From Deinandra increscens subsp. villosa (lineage: Eukaryota > Streptophyta > Magnoliopsida > Asterales > Asteraceae), in contig JBCNJP010000012.1 of NCBI GenBank assembly GCA_039602395.1, positions 28,444,454 through 28,508,453 on the forward strand: a stretch of DNA of 64,000 nucleotides, given 5' to 3'. Every line of letters begins with the position of its first letter. Within the stretch, counting starts at the first letter, position 1. The notes beneath the pieces were generated by a model. That model was given only the letters and a program-made list of their open reading frames with translations. It was not told the DNA's origin and ran no database searches. This document shows positions 24,422-36,322 of the stretch, one piece after another. The position numbers and the translations under genes are program-made.

Positions 24422-27390
24422 ATGTTTGGTTTGAAAGGCCCATCTGGGTTCTCAAGATTATCAACCGCAGAGGAAGTTACCCAGGGAATTGATGGATCAG
24501 GCCTCACCGCCATTGTTACAGGTACTTAACTCACCTCTGCTTCCAATTCAAATCGGAAGTTACACTACTTCCAACTTCCTATGCTATCTCGAATCATTGA
24601 TTCTTGTTATAATGTTGCCCTCCAAGTGTTCGACGATATTACCAACTGAACTCTGTGTTTTGTAACGGATGCTGCTATGCTATATCAGGAGCATCCAGCG
24701 GCATTGGGACTGAAACCGCACGGGTTCTTGCACTTCGTGGAGTTCATGTGGTTATGGCGATCAGAAATATGTCAGCAGGAAGAGAAGTCAAAGAAGCAAT
24801 CATGAAGCAAAACCCAACTGCCAAAATCGATACGATGGAGCTGGATGTTAGTTCAATTTCATCAATAAACAATTTTGCATCAAATTACAAGTCATCAGGT
24901 CTTCCACTCAATCTCCTTATGTAAGATCAGTTCCGGGGGGTTTAATTGCCAGTTTTTAATCCTTATTTATCATCAAGAATCTTGAGATGATCATATTATT
25001 CAGCATAGAAATGTGTCATATTTTGTGTTTCTAGCAATAATGCAGGAATCTTGGCGACCCCGTATATGCTATCTGAAGACAATATTGAGCTACAATTTGC
25101 GACTAATCATGTGGGTAAGGACGAAAGGTGCATGATTTACTAAGTTGATATCCACGGAGCTCTGGTTCTAATGTGTGTGCTTTTAATGATTTTATGAACT
25201 CCGTCTTATATATAACAGTTTTAACATGTGTATGATCATGATGATGTGGCACACGGGTTAAAAAGGGCCAGTTACAGGGCCACATGGCGATGGTTAGTTG
25301 GTTACTCAGATGTTAGGCCATGTGTGCATACAGTCAGCAGTTCTGTTAAACAGTCAATGAGTCTGATTCAGTGGCTGCATTCTCAAGGGTTGATGTTTTT
25401 TACACAGTAAATAGACCGTTCGAAATTGAAACATTTTTGAACCATACCGATGCTTAAGTATAATCATAAAACAACATTCACCAAAAATGTGGCTTGGACA
25501 AATATTTTACAATTCTATCTAATCTTGTTTGTGTAACCCATTCAAATAATTATAGTTACTGGTCTGCTCCTTACTTTATTTGGTGCCAATTAGGGATGTC
25601 TCATGTCCGGTTGATATGTTGAGTTGATGAACCTGAACATGACCCATATATTTATTCGTGTCAAAAACATCAACCCTAATCCAAACACATTTAATTTGTG
25701 TAAGTGGAACCCAAAAATGAGCCATGTAAACCATTTTTCGAAACCAGTCATATGGGTTGGCTGATTGTAGATGAGTTGTAATCAAGTTTTAAATGTGTTA
25801 TATGGATTATAAATGAGTTGTAATAAATGGTTTAAAGAGTCGTAATAGGTTGGCGGGTTGACCTTTAAAAAATATTATATATTTTATGCTAGTTTTAAAC
25901 GATTAGCTTCTTTATTAAATGTCAACCCAAACACGACCCATTTAATTTAATGGGTAAAACAAGTCAACCTGAACGTGACTAGTGAAACATGACAACCAAG
26001 AATCTAACTATTTTAATGTTGTGTCATGAATTCCCACACCTAGTTCCAAATGCATACACCTGAATTATCTTTTTTTTTTCTTCTACTTGTTTCAGAGCTT
26101 TGTTGGATCTTTTTTGCAGGCCATTTTCATTTGACAAATCTTTTACTAGAAACCATGAAAAGAACCGCACACGAAAGTAGTAAAGAAGGAAGGATTATGA
26201 ATGTCTCATCACGCAGGCACCAGATTTCTTATCCTGAAGGGATTCGCTTTGACCAGATTAACAGTCAATCTGGGTAAATTACAATCTTGATTTTCAGTCA
26301 AATTCTAGTTTATTTTCACAAGATTAATGTATTATCCTCTTAAAATACATTTGTGGAATCATCTGGTGTTCAAGTTTTTAGATATGGACCATGAGGTAAT
26401 AAATTTCAACCAACTGTTATTTAAGTCACTAATATTATAGTAATAATCTAACTTATAAATAAAAATGATTTAGGAGGTTGTGTGCTTTAAAATAGACATT
26501 TAACCAATTTAACAAGTTTCCTTTTAGCTAAACTTTTTCGTTGTTAACCCGTTTGAACATTTCTAGGTACAACGCCTTATCTGCATATGGTCAGTCAAAG
26601 TTGGCGAATGTTCTCCATGCTAACGAGCTTGCAAGGCGGTTAAAGGTAAGGTACTCTTCATCCATGGAAACCAGGTCTATAAGCATTTGACATATCTATT
26701 GCATTTAAGAATAAACTGATTAATCTTTTTCCTCGAAAAATGAACAGAGTTTGATGTAACCCACTTGATCATTGTCGAGTTTCCCATCTGACAATTACAA
26801 TGATAATGATAAAGATAACATTTCCAGCGTTTCACAAACAGGATGATGGAGCAGAGATAACTGCAAACTCTGTTAATCCAGGAGCAATTCCCACTAATAT
26901 ATTCCGCCATCATAGCTTTTTTAGAGGTGAATCTTCATATCCATTTTGTATATAATTGTCCACCCCCCCCCCCCCCCCCCAAATATATATATATATATAA
27001 TTAAAAAAGTGATTTCATTGCTTTAACTGAATTGTATGTGGATATTGATGCAGGCCTTGCTAACATATTTGGTAAATTTGTGCTTAAAAACGTGCATCAG
27101 GTCCTTCATGCTCATAAAACTTAGTTTCTTTGAGAATATTTTGAATTAATTTTGCCTGAAAATATACAATTTATGTGATCAATGATGCGTTTTTTTACTT
27201 GAATTTTCAGGGAGCAGCAACTACATGCTATGTAGCACTGCACCCACAAGTTAAAGGAATCAGTGGCAAGTATTTTTCAAACTGCAATCTAGATGCAGCA
27301 AGTTCACAAGCTAATGATGCCCAACTAGCTGAAAAGTTGTGGACTTTTACTACAAATTTGATCAAGGAAAACCATCCTCCTTCTCGTTAA
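24422..27390 (+). CDS. Short-chain dehydrogenase, TIC32-like (8 exons, 318 aa)
   Basis: Exons 24422-24521, 24689-24920, 25035-25114, 26120-26273, 26567-26645, 26842-26926, 27054-27100 and 27211-27390 join in frame through GT-AG introns to 957 nt including TAA. The protein has the Rossmann nucleotide motif TGASSGIG (about residues 33-40), NNAG (112-115), NVSS (165-168) and the catalytic YGQSK (Tyr196, Lys200), so the SDR active site is complete. Length and the N-terminal MFGLKGPSGFS fit the plant TIC32-like group. TIC32 itself is an NADPH-dependent, calmodulin-responsive protein of the chloroplast inner envelope; whether this paralogue is in the import complex cannot be told. Intron 3 is the longest (about 1 kb) and intron 6 holds a C18 run. 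No disabling change was seen. Confidence 0.93.
26963..27000. repeat. C18 run followed by (TA)n in intron 6
   Basis: Eighteen C residues at 26963-26980 are followed by AAA and a TA dinucleotide repeat to about 27000, inside intron 6 of the dehydrogenase gene. The run length may not be reliable in the assembly. Confidence 0.9.
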
Positions 27391-28968
27391 GATTATGGAA
27401 ATTTGAGAGCTGACTTGTGTTGGTTTAGTGCAAATTCAAAAGTTTTATTGACCTTATTGGAGGATTCAAGTCAATTGTTAGTTTGTTTGACCTCAAAAGT
27501 AAAAAATAAGATGTATTTTAAGTATTTACATAGTCTTGTAAGATGTTGATAAGGGGTTTAAACAATAATGTTCATAATAGATGTACTAATGAAAGAGGTT
27601 GAACTGGTGTCAAAAGTCATCAAATCGAAAGTCTGAAATAAGATGTAATTCTACTATATAGAAAAGTTAAAATGTTAGGAATACTAACCATTTTTTTGTC
27701 TCATTTTTAAAATTTTTATTTTAGGTCTCTTTTTGGTTATCGTTGTGAGTTATTTGAAAACGGGTTCACTTCCGACATGAAACAAGGTTGTTAAGTTTTA
27801 GATATTTTGTTTTAGCTTTCTTTAGTTTTATTCAAACATTTACATATAAACTTGTCGATTTATGTTCATAGTATGTTGATAACTACTAGATAACAATAAG
27901 AAATGTGAACCGTCAAAACTCATCGAACATATATATGAATGCTTATACCATCTCGAATAAAATCGGGGTTTGAGTGGGAGCGTTACCTCTATTCTCTAAT
28001 ACAGAGGTAAGGGTTGGTCTTTATCCACACTCTTCTAATGCCTTATAAAAACTCTTCTACAAGTTATATTTGATATGTTTGTTTGTTTCTAATATCCATT
28101 ATATTTTATAGATAGTTTATTAATTATAGAGTTGGGTTCAACTAATAAGGCTTCTTATTCTAAAAAGTCTAAAAAAGCTTTTATAAACCCATAAACCGGC
28201 TCAAATGAACTCTAATTGAACTAATTCTAATAACATCGGAGTCAGCTCGTCAAATTCTACGATCGTAACTTCTAGGGTTTAGCTTTTAGGTTATAGAATA
28301 TACGCTTTCTGGTTCAATACAAGAGCTTGGATAGAACATTAATGATGAAAAATTTAAATATTAATCTATCTTAAATATAAAACTAAGTTCAAAAATCAGT
28401 TATTCAAATTAACTAAAAAAATAAAAACATAAGAAAACAACGGATTCAATTGCGAAAAATTAAAAAAAAAATTGAAAAAAAAGTGAACCGTTTAACCTAA
28501 ATAACTGAACCCGACAAGATGGTCGATTCGATCTATCCGACCGGGGATCCCAATTTAGTGTACTAAAACACTAATTTTAACCCCTAAGTAAAACAACAAT
28601 TAAATACGGAGTCTTCCAATTTTACTTATAAATCTACATTTACATTATTCTTGGAATTCTGAATATCATAAGGAACACTACATTTACAACTACAAGCCCA
28701 TTGATTCTACTTTTATTTAAATCATATCCTCTGCTTTGTTAGATAAATGTTTTTGACAAGACGGAATTGAACATTTAAGTATAGCGAGTCGAAACTTTTA
28801 GTCACTTATTTTGTTCAACAAGATAAATTACGAATATACCTACTTGTTCATTAGTTAAGCCCAGGTATGTTCACCATTCCGTGACTAACCAGACCGGACC
28901 AGGACTATTTATGTGCAAAATGTCTAACCTGAAGAGCAGACAAGTTTTTGCCTTTTAGTTAAGGTTTA
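27391..28968. other. 3' flank of the dehydrogenase and intergenic DNA
   Basis: AT-rich sequence without coding frames. The 3' UTR and polyadenylation site should lie in the first few hundred bases, but no single signal stands out. Confidence 0.5.
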
Positions 28969-28973
28969 GAACC

Positions 28974-29809
28974 TGTTACGAAGTTACTAGTACAGGGACT
29001 GTTATGTTATTTTGTGAAAGTGTATTGCGTCGGTTAGTAGGTTGTTAAAAGTTAGAGGGACTTACTGTGTCAATAGTCGATAGATGGAGGTTAGAAGTGT
29101 GTCGACTATATAAACAAATTGTAACGGTGATGAACCGTATTCGTGAAATGAAACAACTTTTCCCTCCTCTCAATTCTGTTGCTTGAATTCCGAATCCGAT
29201 TAGCTCAATTCGAGACCCTTTCTTACATTTCTGGATCTCCAATCGTTAATCCAGCTCGTTCATCGTTGGAAGCCACTGCCAGAATCTCAAAAAACAAGTA
29301 TGGTAACTATTCTGGTCTTTTACCTACTCCTAGTACTAATGCAATGACTCCTTCTACTAGCAACAACAATAAAGAGTATAAGAAGTCAGGAATTGTCAAG
29401 AAGACTCTAACTCAAGAGGAAATGAATGAGAGAAGGAGTAAGGGTCTTTGTTATTTTTGTGATGAAAAGTATAGCAGGGATCATATTTGTAAAGGTAAGA
29501 GACCACAAACTTTATCATATTGAGGTAGAGTACCTAGATTCTGATTCTGAAGGGGAAGGGGAGTCAGGGAAAGAAGTATTGGAATGTGCTCAAATTTCAG
29601 TTAACAGAATTGAGAGGAGGGAAAAGTTGTTTCATTTCACGAATACCGTTCATCACCGTTACAATTTGTTTATATAGTCGACACACTTCTAACCTCCATC
29701 TATCGACTATTGACACAGTAAGTCCCTCTAACTTTTAACAACCTACTAACCGACGCAATACACTTTCACAAAATGACATAAGAGTCCCTGTACTAGTAAC
29801 TTCGTAACA
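28974..29809. mobile_element. Retroelement with inverted LTRs and a 5-bp TSD
   Basis: An LTR-like arm starting TGTTACGAAGTTACTAGTAC runs from 28974 to about 29180. Its reverse complement runs from about 29604 to 29809, with a TATA-like CTATATAAAC in each arm. GAACC flanks both sides exactly (28969-28973 and 29810-29814). Between the arms lies a Gypsy gag fragment. Normal LTR elements have direct LTRs; here the two are inverted, yet the TSD shows that the whole structure was integrated as one unit. The right arm joins gag inside the sequence ATTGAG(AGG), which may be a microhomology. Confidence 0.85.
29185..29620 (+). pseudogene. Gypsy gag fragment (zinc-knuckle region)
   Basis: The frame 29179-29523 contains KKTLTQEEMNERRSKGLCYF and the knuckle-like CYFCDEKYSRDHIC, typical of the 3' gag region of plant Ty3/Gypsy elements. 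After KRPQTL a one-base shift moves the reading to another frame, which continues with YHIEVEYLDSDSE and ECAQISVNRIE before running into the inverted LTR arm. N-terminal gag and all of pol are missing. It is not expected to be functional. Confidence 0.8.
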
Positions 29810-29814
29810 GAACC

Positions 29815-30780
29815 CTGGGTTGGCTGCAATCATGGGGTGGGATGCCAATCGGTTTGAAGACTTACATACAGGTTTGCAGCCCATTTTGCTGAAAACTGAT
29901 AAATTGGTTCGAGTTCCATTGAATGAAATCTCTCTATGTTCAGATAAAAAGTTCAAAAAAGGTGTTTGCAAGTCAACCCAACCCAACTCGTCTCCACTGT
30001 CGGACAAACCTTACACATTTCAAGTCACTCCAATGAACTCATATTGCTGCATCTAGCAACCATGTTTACAAAAAGAAAATTTATGCCTCCATAAACGGCT
30101 AGTTTTCATATACGTGCAAACTGTTTTGCATCGGAGATCAAAATCACTTCATCCTGCACATTTCATGGCTTTCACCACCCCATAATATAAGGATAAAAGT
30201 TGCTTGCTACTAAAGGTGGCACTTTTGACCAAGCTAGTAAAATGGTCGATTTGGACTGTGATTTATGATATAAACAGTGTGTGTGGGTCAAATGAACAAA
30301 AAAAAGGTGAACACGGGTCATATCACAAACGGGTTGAAAGGCACCAAAGGAGACGGCGTCTATTCTTTAATATCAACACTATTGAAACGACACACACATA
30401 TCACCTCTTTTAGTAAAGATTGGAATGATGCAGGTTAGGTTTGGTTAGGGATGACCTGAAACACCTTTTGCCATAATAAAAACTGATGATGTTCTATGTA
30501 TCAAAAACACTTGACCCAGTCCAAACTGCAAGCCAAATCAACTCATTAAAAGAAATTGCGGTTCCATCTTTCTATTACCATCAACAGATTTATACTTTTC
30601 TATTTTTAAATCCATAATACATGTAAAAAATGGACTAACACGGAACTAATCTACATGCATATGTATATATAAACTGCATACAACAGAGACTGGACATGAT
30701 CGGTTGATCCTCGGTTCAAACCACCAGACTCCAATTACCCCTGGTCTTAACATATTTAACCAACCGTATAGTAACTAACC
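29815..30780. other. Intergenic DNA and 3' flank of the HRGP-type gene
   Basis: The sequence is AT-rich with no credible gene. The last few hundred bases before 30781 should hold the 3' UTR of the minus-strand gene. Confidence 0.5.
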
Positions 30781-33700
30781 TCAGCTTGGTTTAACGGATG
30801 GCTGCAACATAGGGAAAAAGGTCCAGTTGTTGTGAGACCCCAATTCCACACCATTTGTGTTGTCAAAATTGAAATCCCTGCTCACCGACTGTCGTTTGCA
30901 TTGACATTCTTTCTCCTTTGGTGTCTCAAGTACTTCACTCGAGTTTTTCGTTCTGATACAATACTCACAAAGATTCTCGGCCTTGGTTGAAATCGTTTTA
31001 TGTCCGGATGAAGTTCTAAAGGAAGCTTCTAGATTGTTTGTTACACCGCTCATGACATCTGAATGTGTCAACTCAAATGAGACCCTATGATCAATTAAGG
31101 GTTCCCCCTTCGGGGAACTGGTTGCTGAGTTGGCAAGTGATGCCACCTCAGAAATTTGGTTTTCCATCAGGTACATTTCTCCCCCACCATTTGGAGTTAA
31201 TGATCCAGAACCAACTCTCGAACCCAACCCGTATCCATATGGAGTTGCCGAACCCGAAACACCATTTGGCGTTGCAGATTCAGAACCCAATCTTGAACCC
31301 CACTTACGGGTAGAGAAGTACTCGTAACCAATGAATTTTGGGTCATCACCGACCCGTAACTTTAAAACACGATGCTGTTTATCTGGAAAAGGAGATGATG
31401 TCCCGGAATTAGGAATTGTCGAACCAGGAGACATCACGCCGCCACCTGGGCTTCCCGTGTACGGCTGAAATTCATACTGTGAAAATGGAAACTTTTGGTT
31501 TGACCCCATACTGTGTCTACGGGCCCGTGCAAGAGATGATGTCAGCAGCTGAGCGAATGGGACTTCTGGTGATGAAGGTGTGGTAATTTGTACTGATTCA
31601 GGAGGTGGGGTAAAAGAAGCAGTAGATGGTTCAGTAGTGTAAGTAGAAAACACAGGGGGTGAAACTAACTGTGTCTCATATGCATAGGGACCAACAGTGA
31701 AAATAGAAGACGGAGCTCCTTGTGAGTGGGGATTTTGAGGCAGCGATTTAAAAGAAAGCAGCCCTACTGGGGAATAGGAGGCTGAGGGGGGATCTGATTG
31801 GAGAAAAGATGCAGGCGAGGATGGTGGAGCAATGAAGGGAAATATCGTCATGTTAGAATTGTTCGTATTTTGGGTCACGGATTGTAGGGCCTGTCCAGGT
31901 GGCGCTGACTCAGGCGCCAAGAGGGCGTGGCTAATTTGTTTGCTTTGTTTGTAAGACCCAAAACACCAGTATAGACTCCAACAGCTGCCCCATCTTCTCT
32001 TCTGAGGACAAATATATAATAAGCAAAGTGAATAATTTATCAAGAGATCATACAACCAATAAACCTCATTTACAAGAAATCAATATAAATAGAAACATAA
32101 CAAATGATTAACTCAAGTTGTCGTTTCCTAACTAGATTCTATAACTTTAGAAACAATAAACTCTTAGCTAAACAGATGTCAACAGAAAACATTAGGGTTG
32201 ACTTGTATGTTCTCATTTGAAGCATACAGAATTATTCAGGTGAATGTGCTGATCCCATTTGAAGCATACAGAATTAATCTGATGGGGTTTATTTATTTGA
32301 AGTATGAAAAGCAACATCTCTACCATAAAGTAAGCTGTGTGATAATTTAGCCCAAAAGATGAATTTCCTAGTACAATTCAACACCTAATGATTCTAGATC
32401 CCCAAAACATTTTCAAATGGTTTTCTATCACTGCAATAGACAAATGCACATGAGTACATCCTATTTCTGATAAAAAACATATTACCTATCCACCAATGTG
32501 TACATAGGTTTTAGGTTTTCATCTGCCTATTTTAGAATAATGCAACCAACAGAGAGCCATGTGAGGTAGACATAAGAGGTCCATAAAACAAAAATGATTT
32601 CCTTGTATTTTAGGTAAAATAATTGCTTATTTGAGGTCACTATTCCTCCTGACATCCATCATGCTTTCCCTTTCCAAGATAAGTTCTCAACTCTTAGTTT
32701 TGAAAAGCATAAGGCGCTGCTACGTGACTTTAAGTCTTAAATCCAAGGAGAGAGCTTCAAATACGCAAACATTGCTCTATGTATAACCAAATAAGCTTTA
32801 TGTACAAAAAAAAAGTTCGCCTTTTCAATTGCCACACACCACTTTTTATAAAATCAAGGCTCAATTTAGTTAGATTTAACAAAGGGTTGATAAGATTAAG
32901 GTCAATGCAAAAGCCAAAAAGTATGGGGTCAACTTTTTCTGTAAAGATTACAATAATGAGTGCTGAAGATAACATCTTCGTGCCAAAGCTGAAAGTTCCC
33001 TTAAGTAAAAGTGGTGGGACAGTGGGACTGCATTCATCATGACAGTTACAATATTGAAAAATCTACTGTTTGAGTGATATGAAAGATGGCAAAATCAGTC
33101 ATCTGATTTATTCAATTAGGTCTCCACTCTCCACCAGTTCATACAGGCCTCTATTTAGTAAAATTATACACACATGTATGTATGATTATTAAGAATCAAG
33201 TATGATCTAAAGTTTAAACCTAACAATAAGCATAGAATTGAGAAACGGAATTGAACATAACGTCACTGGTCCAGGCAAAATTCATTTAATCTAACTTGTA
33301 AAAGTGGCACCTATTCGGACTAATAATATCAAGCTAAATTATCCAGATGAGTGGTCCATCTATAATAAATTCACAGGGCCTTCTAAAAATATCAGTAAGC
33401 CTCTGAACATGATTTCAATAGTTACATCTTCTTAAATTTCAAGCAATTAATCAAACTCAAAAGTAAATAAACATATCCTGTCTATCCAATCGTCACTACC
33501 GATTGCACGCACTTGAGAAAACACAGAAGAAACAGATCAGAATCATGAATCACGATTCGTCAAACCGCAAATCCAAAAAGTTCACAAATATCAGCGATTT
33601 CTATATAGATTCTCAAGCGATACATCATCAAGCCTTTCAAGTTTTAACAAAAATGTAAAAAACGAATCCAAAATTGATCAATCGAACGGCAAACCTGAAC

Positions 33701-33787
33701 GGAGGTCGGCTGTACTCGACTTTCAGCAGAAACTATGGCGGTTGCCGCAGCGTTTACCGTCTCCACGCTGTTATTTATGGAGCTCAT
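30781..33787 (-). CDS. Hydroxyproline-rich glycoprotein family protein (2 exons, 437 aa)
   Basis: Exon 1 is 33787-33695 (31 codons, MSSINNSVETVNAAATAIVS onward) and exon 2 is 32001-30781, with a donor after GTTCAG and an acceptor TTTGTCCTCAG. The junction gives KRRWGSCWSLYWCFGSYKQS, a motif of a conserved plant family usually annotated as hydroxyproline-rich glycoprotein (the Arabidopsis At4g25620/At5g52430 group, from memory). Also characteristic are LPFIAPPSSPASFLQ-type (here FPFIAPPSSPASFLQSDPPS), PSSPEVPFAQLLTSSL and a Ser/Pro/Gly-rich middle with SATPNG/SLTPNG repeats. No signal peptide or membrane segment is evident, so the family name probably reflects proline content rather than a cell-wall role. 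Function is unknown. The intron is 1693 bp. No defect is visible. Confidence 0.9.
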
Positions 33788-34549
33788 ATTCATACGATCC
33801 GTTTCACCGTCAACGCGGACTACGATTGAACGATTCGGCGATGATACATTAACGGAAAATTACAGGTTCACCGGAAATTCAACAAAAAATCAGACAGTAA
33901 TCGAAGAACACCACATCACATCACATCACATACATAAAGTAAGGAACAGAATTAAAAAATTGTGATGATTTATACAAAAGCCTATGACAGAAAAGGGCGG
34001 ATACACACGACTCGCCTATCTCTCTCACACACACACAAACTCTCTCTCTAAAAGTAGATGTTTCTCTCTCTATCTAGCTGTGATTTTGTAATTATGTCGC
34101 ACGTAACGCTAATATTATATATTATTTAAGTATGTTGGATGATATAATAATGATAAACGTATTAACTAATTAGCTCGAAGATTAGTGTTCGATTGGTGAT
34201 GGCGACGTGAGAATAGAAAATATAATAATCACATTTCTCTAGTAGGTTTTTTTTAACGGCGATGAATTCACCACCGTAAATATATGGGAATTTTTCCAAA
34301 ATGTCCCTTTGATCGAATGAATTAAATTGATCATAGACTATAATTGTTCGTCTATATTCTAGAGTCTTTATGCTGATACGTAGACGTTGACCATACATGT
34401 GACGGCTTGCTATGGTAGACGGAGACCGTTTGACATCGTTTCTATAGTTAACGTCGTTCATATATTTTTTAAAAGTTACGAATTCTTTTTGTAAAATCTA
34501 AAGTCGCTTCGACCGACCAGGCTTATGCTTCATTTTTATTTGATACTTA
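33788..34549. promoter_or_regulatory. Upstream region of the HRGP-type gene, with simple repeats
   Basis: The likely promoter and 5' UTR of the minus-strand gene begin here. A CACAT-type repeat lies at 33910-33932 and CT/CA-rich tracts at 34018-34077, which read as GA-rich on the gene strand. No clear TATA box could be chosen. Confidence 0.4.
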
Positions 34550-34882
34550 AGGGGGGCGGTATGGTGGTGGTACCCGGTTGCGGTTCCAAGGGGAGCCGCA
34601 TGGCTCTTCTTGGCAACCATACCGTGTGTGCATGGCTCCTCCACCTGGCTTCTATTTTTTGTGTGGCACGGTTTTGTGAAGCCTGCCTAAGCCGCATGGC
34701 TCTTCTTGTTTTTTCATTTGTTTTTTCATGTTTGCACATACCAACCCACCCAAGCCACACCACAACCATACCATGTGGTGTGGCTTGACAAGGCTTCAAA
34801 AACACCAAAATTGAGTTGGCACATGATGATTGGTTGGTGAGCATGGCTTCACCAAGCCATGCCACAACCATACCCCCTCCCC
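34550..34882. mobile_element. MITE, probably PIF/Harbinger type
   Basis: Imperfect inverted termini GGGGGGCGGTATGGTGGTGG and GGGGAGGGGGTATGGTTGTGG (reverse complement of the right end) enclose 333 bp. TTA is present on both sides (34547-34549 and 34883-34885), which would fit a Harbinger 3-bp TSD. The motif GCCGCATGGCTCTTCTTG occurs twice inside. There is no coding capacity. Confidence 0.6.
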
Positions 34883-35169
34883 TTATAGTCGTCCGGACCT
34901 ACAACTATAGTTGACCCGAACATACAATATAGTTGTCCGAAGCTAGTTTAAGTTCCCTCCTTTGAGCCTACAAGTAGGCTCGATCCGACTCTACATCGTT
35001 AATGATCGACTATATGTTTTTTATAAATTTAGAATTTTGATTTTGATTGGTTCTTTATGTGCACTTCTTATCTAGTTTTTCCTACTTTATTTGATTCTAG
35101 AAAAGAAATAGAAAATAGAGTTTAACATTGTTGTTTGTACTAGTGTCAACTAGGAAGATAGACATGATT

Positions 35170-35351
35170 TTGTGCGAACTTTGAAGAACACTGTTATGGG
35201 TCAAGTTCCAGGCATCCGGCTGAGAAGCTCGAACATGCAGGAATTCGGGAATCCCAAGGATTCTCGACAGGTTATATTACCTGTTACTTATTTGAATATC
35301 TTTACTCACTAATTGCCACGTGATTAATTTCAATCGCAGGTAAACAAGGTC
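35170..35351 (+). other. Possible exon fragment next to the assembly gap
   Basis: An open stretch ending NPKDSRQ is followed by GTTATATTACC at 35271, which could be a splice donor. An acceptor-like TTTCAATCGCAG at 35328-35339 follows, and then the gap. I do not recognise the protein. It may be a host gene or transposon exon cut by the gap. Confidence 0.25.
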
Positions 35352-35851
35352 NNNNNNNNNNNNNNNNNNNNNNNNNNNNNNNNNNNNNNNNNNNNNNNNN
35401 NNNNNNNNNNNNNNNNNNNNNNNNNNNNNNNNNNNNNNNNNNNNNNNNNNNNNNNNNNNNNNNNNNNNNNNNNNNNNNNNNNNNNNNNNNNNNNNNNNNN
35501 NNNNNNNNNNNNNNNNNNNNNNNNNNNNNNNNNNNNNNNNNNNNNNNNNNNNNNNNNNNNNNNNNNNNNNNNNNNNNNNNNNNNNNNNNNNNNNNNNNNN
35601 NNNNNNNNNNNNNNNNNNNNNNNNNNNNNNNNNNNNNNNNNNNNNNNNNNNNNNNNNNNNNNNNNNNNNNNNNNNNNNNNNNNNNNNNNNNNNNNNNNNN
35701 NNNNNNNNNNNNNNNNNNNNNNNNNNNNNNNNNNNNNNNNNNNNNNNNNNNNNNNNNNNNNNNNNNNNNNNNNNNNNNNNNNNNNNNNNNNNNNNNNNNN
35801 NNNNNNNNNNNNNNNNNNNNNNNNNNNNNNNNNNNNNNNNNNNNNNNNNNN
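35352..35851. other. Assembly gap (500 N)
   Basis: Exactly 500 N, so probably a placeholder of unknown true size. It separates the possible exon fragment from the 5' leader of a minus-strand Copia element. Confidence 0.99.
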
Positions 35852-35954
35852 AGAAATTAAAGAAAAACTTACCAAACCCAAGCTTTCTCTCTCTAAAACT
35901 CCGAAAATCGATCAAAAACACAGCAGTAGAGCAACCAAAAGCTCTGATACCACT
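35852..35954 (-). other. Copia leader with initiator-Met PBS
   Basis: GCTCTGATACCA at 35941-35952 is the reverse complement of the common plant PBS TGGTATCAGAGC. It is separated by CT from the LTR that starts at 35955. The leader continues leftward into the gap, so the body of the element is missing from the assembly. Confidence 0.85.
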
Positions 35955-36322
35955 TGTAGAAACGAGAAACGATCTTACTACTGCATGCTTTGATCAATGA
36001 TAGTAACCACGGATGTAAATAAGAGAATTGTATTGATCACTTGAAGATACAAACACATGCTCTCTAGTTTCTCTCTCTAGAAACACACACAGAAAGGTGT
36101 AGAATGACAGAAGTGTTCAACTAGTTCTAATGCACATTCTAACACAACCTATTTATAGTAAGTGACTACATAGGCTGCGTACCAAATGGTACGCCCGGAC
36201 CATTTGGTCTGCCGGACCATCTGGTCCGGTGCCAATGATATAGTCATTACACTTCATACAAAGACCCGCTCACATAGATACAATACACGAGACACATCAT
36301 AGCATAGGAATATGCTTCTACA
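35955..36322 (-). mobile_element. Copia 5' LTR, minus-strand element cut by the gap
   Basis: The 368-bp LTR reads TGTAGAAACGAG to ATGCTTCTACA on the plus strand (TGTAGAA/TTCTACA terminus). A TATA-like CTATTTATAG occurs at 36149-36158. A related LTR remnant is at about 47265-47326. The outer flank is CTGGA, which would be the TSD; the other copy should lie beyond the gap. Confidence 0.85.

Noticed and set aside
27950..28040. GAGTGGGAGCGTTACC and similar short sequences considered as transposon ends
   Set aside because: No partner terminus or TSD could be found.
35277..35921. Minus-strand ORFs spanning the N gap
   Set aside because: The open frame exists only because N is translated as X; 500 N carry no information.
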